A stretch of 12,286 nucleotides of DNA, taken from the NCBI GenBank assembly GCA_902630915.1, contig CACOWD010000012.1, positions 1 to 12,286 of the forward strand, read 5' to 3'. This stretch comes from an uncultured Pelagibacteraceae bacterium. GTDB taxonomy: Bacteria; Pseudomonadota; Alphaproteobacteria; Pelagibacterales; Pelagibacteraceae. The notes beneath the pieces are model-generated. The model worked only from the letters and a program-made list of their open reading frames with translations, did no database searches and was not told the origin of the DNA. Shown here piece by piece: positions 6,911 to 12,286 of this stretch (position 1 is its first letter; every line of letters begins with the position of its first letter). Both the position numbers and the translations under genes were made by a program.

Positions 6911-7967
6911 TTGTTACTAGCCTCTCATTTTCATCAAAATAAATAAATTCATCTGCATTCATATATAAGTTCATTTCATCGCCCACATTTTTTTGAAAAA
7001 CTCCATTTGATAAAGAAACCCAGCTTAAATCTCCTCTAGTAAAGTGAATTAAACTCTCCGAACCACTTAATTCTGAAATCAAAACTTTCCCTTTTATTTC
7101 TAGAGAGTTATTACCTTCTTTGTATGTAGTTATATTGTGAGGTCTGATACCTACTTTATATTCCCCATCTTTGATATTTATTTTACTCTTCCAGTTAACT
7201 GAATTATCTAAAAAAGAGCAACTATCTCCCTCTTTTTTAATTTTAGTAATGTTCATTGGCGGGTCGCTAAATACCTGTGCTGATAATAGAGAATTTGGCT
7301 TATTATAAACTTCTAAAGTTTTTCCATACTGAATTACTTTACCTTCTTGCAAAGTCGCAGTGTTTCCCCCAAGCAGCAAAGCCTCTGAAGGCTCTGTAGT
7401 TGCATATATAACAATACAGTCTCTATCTTCAAATAATCTTGGAAGTTCTTCTCTTAATTCTTCACGAAGTTTAAAATCTAAATTTGCTAAAGGTTCATCA
7501 AGTAATATTAGATCTGAGTCTTTTACTAATGCTCTAGCTAAAGCAGTTCTTTGTTGCTGACCGCCTGAAAGTTCATTAGGTTTTTTATTGAGCATACCTG
7601 ACAATTTTAATAATTCAGCAACTTTTCCAACTCTTTGTTTTATTTCATCTGAACTTACACCAGTAATTTTTAAAGGAGATGAGATATTTTCATAAACAGT
7701 GAAATTAGGATAATTAATAAATTGTTGATAGACCATTGAAACATTCCTTTTTTGAACTTTCATTCCAGTAACATTTTTATCATTAAACCAAATTTCACCT
7801 GATGTGGGTTTATCGAGACCGGCCATAATTTGCATTAATGTCGTCTTTCCAGAAAGTGTTGAACCTAACAGAATGTTGATTGTGTTTTTTTCTAATCTTA
7901 AATTTGTTGAATAAATATGAGTATCTAATCCTATTTTTTTTTCTACATTTTTTAATTCTAAGCTCAT
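6903..7967 (-). CDS. glpS: glycerol ABC transporter ATP-binding protein (GlpS-like, no switch histidine)
   Basis: This 354-residue MalK/UgpC-type ATPase has an N-terminal nucleotide-binding domain and a C-terminal accessory domain from about residue 235. Walker A is GSTLSGKT (35-42), the Q-loop is around Gln81-Gln82, the intact signature LSGGQQQR is at 133-140, and Walker B LILLDEP is at 153-159 with Glu158. Where relatives read YVTHD, this protein reads YATTE (188-192), so the switch histidine is replaced by Thr191. The domain is otherwise complete, and the partner ATPase has the opposite defect. The gene starts about 20 bases after a terminator that follows glpV, with a weak upstream GGAA. 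Its last eight bases overlap the glpT start (ATGGCTAA). Confidence 0.9.
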   Translation of the reverse strand: MSLELKNVEKKIGLDTHIYSTNLRLEKNTINILLGSTLSGKTTLMQIMAGLDKPTSGEIWFNDKNVTGMKVQKRNVSMVYQQFINYPNFTVYENISSPLKITGVSSDEIKQRVGKVAELLKLSGMLNKKPNELSGGQQQRTALARALVKDSDLILLDEPLANLDFKLREELREELPRLFEDRDCIVIYATTEPSEALLLGGNTATLQEGKVIQYGKTLEVYNKPNSLLSAQVFSDPPMNITKIKKEGDSCSFLDNSVNWKSKINIKDGEYKVGIRPHNITTYKEGNNSLEIKGKVLISELSGSESLIHFTRGDLSWVSLSNGVFQKNVGDEMNLYMNADEFIYFDENERLVTNG

Positions 7968-7988
7968 ATTTTTTTGAATTCCGTTTTG

Positions 7989-8014
7989 AAAAAAGGGGGC
8001 TGTTTAGCCCCCTT
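7989..8014 (-). terminator. intrinsic terminator between glpV and glpS
   Basis: On the minus-strand transcript AAGGGGGC and GCCCCCTT form an 8-bp stem with six G-C pairs around a six-base loop (TAAACA), running into TTTTTT. This is the strongest GC-rich hairpin in the window. It follows the glpV stop by about 20 bases and precedes the glpS ATG by about 20. As there is no room for a separate glpS promoter downstream, it probably acts as a partial terminator that lets a fraction of transcripts continue into glpSTPQU-gap. Confidence 0.85.
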
Positions 8015-8015
8015 A

Positions 8016-8036
8016 AATTTAGATTTAACCTAAATT
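8016..8036 (-). repeat. AT-rich hairpin overlapping the glpV stop codon
   Basis: AATTTAG (8016-8022) and CTAAATT (8030-8036) form a 7-bp inverted repeat with a 7-base loop, overlapping the glpV stop codon (8037-8035) and ending just before the terminator stem. Only one G-C pair is present, so it would be weak. It could add to 3'-end protection of the glpV message, but chance is possible in such AT-rich DNA. Confidence 0.3.
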
Positions 8037-9768
8037 ACTTCCAAGCTCTTTCGAATGGAACTGTTTTTCCTTTAGGTTTCTCGTTACGTTTTGCTTTAGG
8101 TGATCCTGGTTGTTTTAACCAATAACTAGCACCTTTCGGTTTAGATAGTCTTGGACCACATCCACCGTATGTATTGTTTGCTTTATCAGCAGCTTCCATA
8201 CGTGACATAACTAAGTTCATCTCTTCTGCAAGACGATCCATAGCTTGTTGTGGAGTAAACGCACCTGAGTTTACATCTCCAATTTGTTGCCACCAGATTT
8301 GTGCAAGTTTCGGGTAATCCGGAACATTGATCCCTGTTGGTGACCACAATACTCTGTTTTTAGATCTGTAGAATTCTACAAGTCCACCAAGTTTTGGAGC
8401 TCTTTGAGTAAAGTGTTTGTGGTTAATTGTACTATCTCTAATGATAGTTAAACCAACGTCACTTTTCTTAAGATCAACAGTTTTTGATACTACAAACTGA
8501 GCGTATAACCATGCAGCTTTTCTTCTGTCAACTGGAGTAGACTTAAATAAAGTCCATGATCCAGCATCTTGATAACCAAGCTTCATACCTTCATCCCAGT
8601 AAGGACCTTTTGGTGATGGTCCCATTCTCCATAAAGGATTACCGTTATCATCAACTGTTTTGTTTCCAGAACTCTTTGGAGCAACCATTGATGCCGTGAA
8701 CGCTGTATACCAGAAAATTTGCTGAGCAACGTTTCCTGATGATAAAGCTGGCAGAGACTGATAGAAGTCCATCGCCGCAGCACCTGGAGGTGCATAAGCT
8801 CTTAACCACTCGTCCCATTTTCTGATTGCATATACGGCAGCAGGACCATTTGCAGCCCCACCTCTTGCTACGTCAGCACCAACTGGGTTACAAGAACCTT
8901 TTTCCATTCTTATTCCCCACTCATCTACTGGTACTCCGTTAGGTTTACCAACTGAACCTGCACCAGCCATAGATAGCCAAGCGTCTGTCATTCTCCATCC
9001 TAAGTCAGGAGCTCTCTTACCGTAGTCCATGTGACCGTATACTCTAACACCATCTATATTCTTTACATCATTAGTAAAGTATGCAGCGATATCTTCGTAA
9101 GCAGACCAATTTACTGGCACACCTAGATCGTAACCGTATTTGGCTTTGAAACCTTTTTTGATTTCAGGTCTGTCAAACCAATCTTTTCTAAACCAATAAA
9201 GGTTTGCAAATTGTTGGTCAGGTAATTGATATAAATCACCGTCTGGACCTGTAGTAAATGATTTACCGATGAAATCATCGATATCTAATGTTGGCAAAGT
9301 AACGTCTTTACCCTCACCTTTCATCCACTTAGTTAAGTTTACTGCTAACTGTAATCTTGAATGCGTACCAATCAAATCAGAGTCATTGATGTATGCATCA
9401 TACAAGTTTCTTCCAGTTTGCATTTGAGTTTGTACTGCTTGTACTACTTCTCCTTCTCCCAATAACTGGTGGTTTACTTTAATTCCAGTTATCTCCTCAA
9501 AAGCTTTAGTTAAAGTTTTTGACTCGTATACGTGAGTTGGAATAGTTTCTGACAATACGTTAATTTCCATTCCTTTGAATGGTTTTGCCGCATCGTAGAA
9601 CCATTGTAATTCTTTCTCTCTTTCTTTTGCAGAAATTGTAGAAAGACTAAACTCACCATTTGACCATTTCTTTATTGCAGCCATATGTCCATCGGCTACA
9701 GCATTTGAAATAGCTATAAGAGAAATTGAAACAGCAACAGCTAAAATATTCTTAAATGTTTTTAACAT
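8035..9768 (-). CDS. glpV: periplasmic glycerol-binding protein of ABC transporter (GlpV-like)
   Basis: This 577-residue solute-binding protein resembles the large GlpV of the Rhizobium glycerol transporter and is much longer than MalE-type proteins. A Sec signal peptide is clear: a Lys-containing N-region (MLKTFKN), a hydrophobic core to about residue 20, and an AVA-DG cleavage site after Ala25. There is no lipobox, so it should be soluble in the periplasm. The mature protein is rich in Trp, Tyr and Gly and shows binding-protein features such as DLYQLPDQQFANLYWFRKDW (20 residues near 180) and the repeated KPKG motifs at the C-terminus. The start has a strong GAGGG site nine bases upstream (9782-9778). 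It is first in its transcript segment and followed by a terminator, suggesting high expression. Its codons use C and G visibly more than its neighbours. Substrate is inferred from glpK context; sn-glycerol 3-phosphate or another polyol is not excluded. Confidence 0.88.
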   Translation of the reverse strand: MLKTFKNILAVAVSISLIAISNAVADGHMAAIKKWSNGEFSLSTISAKEREKELQWFYDAAKPFKGMEINVLSETIPTHVYESKTLTKAFEEITGIKVNHQLLGEGEVVQAVQTQMQTGRNLYDAYINDSDLIGTHSRLQLAVNLTKWMKGEGKDVTLPTLDIDDFIGKSFTTGPDGDLYQLPDQQFANLYWFRKDWFDRPEIKKGFKAKYGYDLGVPVNWSAYEDIAAYFTNDVKNIDGVRVYGHMDYGKRAPDLGWRMTDAWLSMAGAGSVGKPNGVPVDEWGIRMEKGSCNPVGADVARGGAANGPAAVYAIRKWDEWLRAYAPPGAAAMDFYQSLPALSSGNVAQQIFWYTAFTASMVAPKSSGNKTVDDNGNPLWRMGPSPKGPYWDEGMKLGYQDAGSWTLFKSTPVDRRKAAWLYAQFVVSKTVDLKKSDVGLTIIRDSTINHKHFTQRAPKLGGLVEFYRSKNRVLWSPTGINVPDYPKLAQIWWQQIGDVNSGAFTPQQAMDRLAEEMNLVMSRMEAADKANNTYGGCGPRLSKPKGASYWLKQPGSPKAKRNEKPKGKTVPFERAWK

Positions 9769-9777
9769 AGATTATTT

Positions 9778-9794
9778 CCCTCGTTGTTGTTGTT
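9778..9794 (-). promoter_or_regulatory. glpV leader: (CAA)4 tract and strong ribosome binding site
   Basis: On the minus strand the leader reads AACAACAACAAC (9794-9783) and then GAGGG (9782-9778), nine bases before the glpV ATG. Unstructured CA-rich leaders followed by a good Shine-Dalgarno sequence favour ribosome loading. Most other starts in the window have weaker sites, so this marks glpV for strong translation (inference). Confidence 0.5.
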
Positions 9795-9830
9795 TTTAGT
9801 TATTGTATTCAACCAAAATAAAACTAAAAA
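9793..9830 (-). promoter_or_regulatory. possible glpV promoter inside a 9-bp inverted repeat
   Basis: In the 106-base glpK-glpV spacer, TACAAT (minus strand, 9807-9802) matches the -10 consensus at five of six positions. Seventeen bases upstream lies TTTTTA (9830-9825), a poor -35. The arms TTTTTAGTT (9793-9801) and AACTAAAAA (9822-9830) are perfect inverted repeats with a 20-base centre that contains the -10. This could be an operator for a glycerol-responsive regulator, though AT-rich repeats arise easily by chance. I see no other structure in the spacer. Confidence 0.3.
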
Positions 9831-9874
9831 GTACAGTTTGAAAATTTTTTAAATTACAACTCTTAGGTGTGTAT

Positions 9875-11356
9875 TTAGTTTATCAAAGCTCGCTTAACAG
9901 CTTTTTCCCAGCCATTAATTAGTTTTGTTCTTGAATTACTCTTCATTTTTGATGAAAATTTTTTATCTAATTGCCAATTTTTAGAAATATCTTTTAATGA
10001 TTTGTAAACTCCAATTTTTAAACCAGCCATAAAAGCTGCTCCTAAAGCAGTAGTTTCTTGAACTTTAGGTCTTAAAACCTTCACATTCACTATGTCTGAT
10101 AAAAACTGTGAGAACCAATTATTCATAACCATTCCGCCATCTACTTTTACAATTTTCGGTCTTAAACCATCATGTTTCATAGCCTCAAAAAGATCGTGAG
10201 TTTGATATGCAACTGCTTCAATAGTGGCTCTGACTATTTCTTTTGGACTTGTGTCTCTGGTTATACCGCTTAAAACTCCTCTAGCATTAGCATCCCAATA
10301 AGGTGCTCCTAATCCTGTAAATGCTGGAACTAAATAAATATCATTGTTGTTTTTAAGTGATTTAACTATTTTTTCTGTTTCAGGTGCTTTCTTAAAAAAT
10401 TTCATTCTATCTCTTAACCACTGTACACCTGCACCAGCTATAAAAATAGATCCCTCCATTGCATAGGTTGTCTTTCCATTAATTTTGTAAGCAATGGTTG
10501 TTAACAAACGATTTTTTGAGTAAATTTTTTTTGAACCAGTATTTAATAACACAAAAGCTCCAGTACCATATGTGCTTTTTAATGAACCTGGTTCAAAACA
10601 GCATTGACCAATAGTTGCTGACTGTTGATCACCTACAACTCCATTAATTGGAATTGGTTTACCAGTTAATGAAGAATGAGTTTGACCGTAGTCATCTGCG
10701 CAGTCTTTCACTTCTGGTAAAATATGTTTTTTTATTTTTAAAAGATTTAATATTGTATCATCCCATTTATTTGAAGAAATATTATATATCATTGTCCTAC
10801 TAGCGTTTGTTGCATCAGTCGCATGAACTTTTCCTTTTGTAAGTCTCCAAATTAAAAAGCTATCAATAGTTCCAAATAATAACTGTTTCTTATTCATCAA
10901 TTGTCTTGCTTTAGGGACATTATCTAAGATCCATTTAATTTTTGTTCCTGAAAAATATGAGTCAATCAAAAGGCCTGTCTTATTAAAAACCATTGTATCT
11001 TTGTTTTGTTTTCTTAATTTTTTACAGAAATCTTCAGTTCTTCTGTCTTGCCAAACAATAGCTTTATAAACAGGTTTTCCTGTTTTCTTATCCCATAAAA
11101 CAGTAGTCTCTCTTTGATTGGTGATTCCAATACTTAATACTTCACCTTTAAGTTTTTTAGCTTTTTGTATTACATCCTTTAAAGTTTTGATAGTTGTTTT
11201 CCAAATTTCATCTGGATTATGTTCTACCCATCCACTTTTTGGGAAAAATTGAGTAAATTCCTTTTGAGAAGAAAAAACCGGTTTGCCTTTTAAATCAAAA
11301 AGTATTGACCTGTTTGAAGTAGTTCCAGCATCAATTGAAATTATAAATTTTTTCAT
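9875..11356 (-). CDS. glpK: glycerol kinase
   Basis: This 493-residue cytoplasmic FGGY-family kinase converts glycerol and ATP to sn-glycerol 3-phosphate, trapping imported glycerol. The ATP-site motif is DAGTTSNRS (9-17), where most glycerol kinases have DQGTTSSR. Other family motifs are GWVEHNPDEIW (42-52), the glycerol-site segment ITNQRETT (78-85), TDATNASRT (180-188), GDQQSATIGQ (242-251) with catalytic Asp243, STYGTGAF (261-268), and FTGLGAPYWDANARG before the C-terminal ALGAAFMAG. The segment before GDQQ reads HSSLTGKPIP, so the GGKGGTR loop that binds the inhibitor fructose 1,6-bisphosphate in E. coli is missing. The ATG overlaps the stop of the upstream dehydrogenase as TAATG (11358-11354), so the two are coupled. 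Annotation as glycerol kinase is firm. Confidence 0.96.
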   Translation of the reverse strand: MKKFIISIDAGTTSNRSILFDLKGKPVFSSQKEFTQFFPKSGWVEHNPDEIWKTTIKTLKDVIQKAKKLKGEVLSIGITNQRETTVLWDKKTGKPVYKAIVWQDRRTEDFCKKLRKQNKDTMVFNKTGLLIDSYFSGTKIKWILDNVPKARQLMNKKQLLFGTIDSFLIWRLTKGKVHATDATNASRTMIYNISSNKWDDTILNLLKIKKHILPEVKDCADDYGQTHSSLTGKPIPINGVVGDQQSATIGQCCFEPGSLKSTYGTGAFVLLNTGSKKIYSKNRLLTTIAYKINGKTTYAMEGSIFIAGAGVQWLRDRMKFFKKAPETEKIVKSLKNNNDIYLVPAFTGLGAPYWDANARGVLSGITRDTSPKEIVRATIEAVAYQTHDLFEAMKHDGLRPKIVKVDGGMVMNNWFSQFLSDIVNVKVLRPKVQETTALGAAFMAGLKIGVYKSLKDISKNWQLDKKFSSKMKSNSRTKLINGWEKAVKRALIN

Positions 11357-12286
11357 TACCTAAAAGCTTCCCAGTTTAATTTTAGTTTTTTATCTTCAAC
11401 AATAGCATTAATCATACCAAGCATTAAAGGTAATTTAATTTCATCAAAATCTTCATTAACTTTCTTAGCGATCTCTTTTGCTAAATCTGCTCCTTCAACA
11501 GTTACTTTTTCCATTTTAGTTTTTTTTGCTTCGGAGAATGTCAAACCCTCGCCAATATAAGCTCCCATTTTTGCATTTCTTCCTCCACCTGAACTTACAT
11601 AAAGATCACCTAGACCGGCTAATCCTTTAACGGTTTCTTTTTTTCCTTTTAGATACTCTACAAAGATTTCCATTTCATATATTGATTGTTTAATTAAAGC
11701 AGAGGCAGTATTTAAATAGTTTTTTTCTCTAACTTCATTTGAGGCATTATCGCTACATAGGCCTTTGGCAGCTCCGACTGCCATTGAAAAAATATTTTTA
11801 ATTGCTGCTGAAACTTCTACTCCATTTAGATCGCTTGAGTATGAAGTATGATAATAATTTGTGTTGAGCATATCCGCAATTTTTTTTGCAGTTTGCAAAT
11901 CTTTGTTAGCAATTACAACACTACTATGTACTCTATTTGCTAAACCAGTCGCAAGGCAAGGACCCCCTACCGCTGAAATATTTGCTCTTGTAACTCCATT
12001 TTCATTCAATAATCTTTCAAGTTTATTAACTAATAATTCATATTGATTTTTATATATGCTTAATCCCTTTGTTAACATTAATAGCTTTGGAATTTGTTTA
12101 TTATTAAAAATTCTACTCAATTGTTCTGCAACCCATTCAATTCCTTTTGAACTAACTCCAAGTACGATTAAATCTGGATTGGACTTTAAAAGTTCATCGA
12201 ACTTGTCAAAGTTAAATATTTTTATTCCTTTTGGAATTTTAATATTTAATCCAGGATGTAAATTTTCATTTTTTTTTAGATTTCTA
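11356..12286 (-). CDS. gpsA: GpsA-type NAD(P)-dependent glycerol-3-phosphate dehydrogenase (5' end missing)
   Basis: 309 residues are visible and the frame is open to the window edge. The family is usually about 330 residues, so roughly the first 20, including the GxGxxG dinucleotide motif, lie outside. A TTG at 12120 is an internal leucine codon, not the start. Visible motifs are HPGLN, DLIVLGVSS, LMLTKGL, GGPCLATGLANR, the catalytic lysine in GVEVSAAIKN (Lys codon 11799-11797), and GLAGLGDLYVSSGGGRNAKMG. Classical GpsA reads GDLVLTCTDNQSRNRRFG there; this one is shorter by about two residues and lacks the serine before Arg-Asn, as in a GpsA-like paralogue group. Classical GpsA makes glycerol 3-phosphate for lipids. 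Translationally coupled to glpK and with no glpD visible, this one may run in the oxidative direction, to dihydroxyacetone phosphate. Direction and cofactor are inferred. Confidence 0.88.
   Translation of the reverse strand, partial: RNLKKNENLHPGLNIKIPKGIKIFNFDKFDELLKSNPDLIVLGVSSKGIEWVAEQLSRIFNNKQIPKLLMLTKGLSIYKNQYELLVNKLERLLNENGVTRANISAVGGPCLATGLANRVHSSVVIANKDLQTAKKIADMLNTNYYHTSYSSDLNGVEVSAAIKNIFSMAVGAAKGLCSDNASNEVREKNYLNTASALIKQSIYEMEIFVEYLKGKKETVKGLAGLGDLYVSSGGGRNAKMGAYIGEGLTFSEAKKTKMEKVTVEGADLAKEIAKKVNEDFDEIKLPLMLGMINAIVEDKKLKLNWEAFR

Noticed and set aside
4186..9768. UgpABCE-type sn-glycerol-3-phosphate importer
   Set aside because: Ugp has one ATPase and a shorter binding protein. Two distinct ATPases, a 577-residue binding protein, DUF2160 and adjacent glpK fit the glycerol GlpSTPQUV type better, though substrate is still inferred.
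9834..9860. Terminator after glpK formed by the AT-rich stretch AAAATTTTTTAAATT
   Set aside because: It has no GC stem and only weak symmetry; it could not form a stable hairpin.
12118..12120. TTG as the true start of the G3P dehydrogenase
   Set aside because: The frame continues upstream to the window edge with family motifs (HPGLN, DLIVLGVSS), so the TTG is an internal leucine codon and the gene is simply cut by the window.
1..12286. Mobile elements, CRISPR arrays, tRNA/rRNA genes or phage genes
   Set aside because: No transposase, integrase, spaced direct repeats or structural RNA sequences are visible; the window is housekeeping and transport genes throughout.

Overview
The window comes from a small, AT-rich, tightly packed bacterial genome. 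Genes are separated by a few bases or overlap by 1 to 8 bases, lysine and asparagine codons are mostly AAA/AAT, and spacers are short. The glycerol ABC transporter type (DUF2160 subunit, two ATPases, very large binding protein) is known mainly from Alphaproteobacteria. Together these suggest a streamlined marine alphaproteobacterium, SAR11-like in style. Phosphofructokinase plus pyruvate kinase is unusual for typical Pelagibacter, so a neighbouring lineage such as the HIMB59/AEGEAN-169 group is possible. That placement is inference only.

Right to left (minus strand, 12286 to 2817) runs one long catabolic cluster. Its order is a GpsA-type glycerol-3-phosphate dehydrogenase (5' end cut by the window), glycerol kinase glpK, a 106-base spacer with a possible promoter, the periplasmic binding protein glpV, an intrinsic terminator, then ATPases glpS and glpT, permeases glpP and glpQ, the small membrane protein glpU (DUF2160), and finally gap (glyceraldehyde-3-phosphate dehydrogenase). 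Read as a pathway: glycerol is imported by ABC transport, phosphorylated, oxidised to dihydroxyacetone phosphate, and fed into lower glycolysis.

Left part: pyk (pyruvate kinase) and a 57-residue hypothetical protein run on the plus strand, converging on gap so closely that the two stop codons overlap. A 65-base region separates pyk from a divergent pfk (6-phosphofructokinase) on the minus strand. It carries a 7-bp inverted repeat and a palindromic TATA-like element that could serve both directions. pfk overlaps by one base a further minus-strand gene, of which only the first 27 codons are present.

Most notable points: the two transporter ATPases have complementary defects (GlpS lacks the switch histidine, GlpT lacks the LSGGQ signature), predicting one canonical and one degenerate ATP site. 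A terminator directly after the binding-protein gene probably sets its expression above that of the membrane components. The phosphofructokinase has a mixed donor-site signature that leaves ATP versus pyrophosphate open. I see no mobile elements, CRISPR arrays, tRNA or rRNA genes, and no gene-free stretch longer than about 110 bases.
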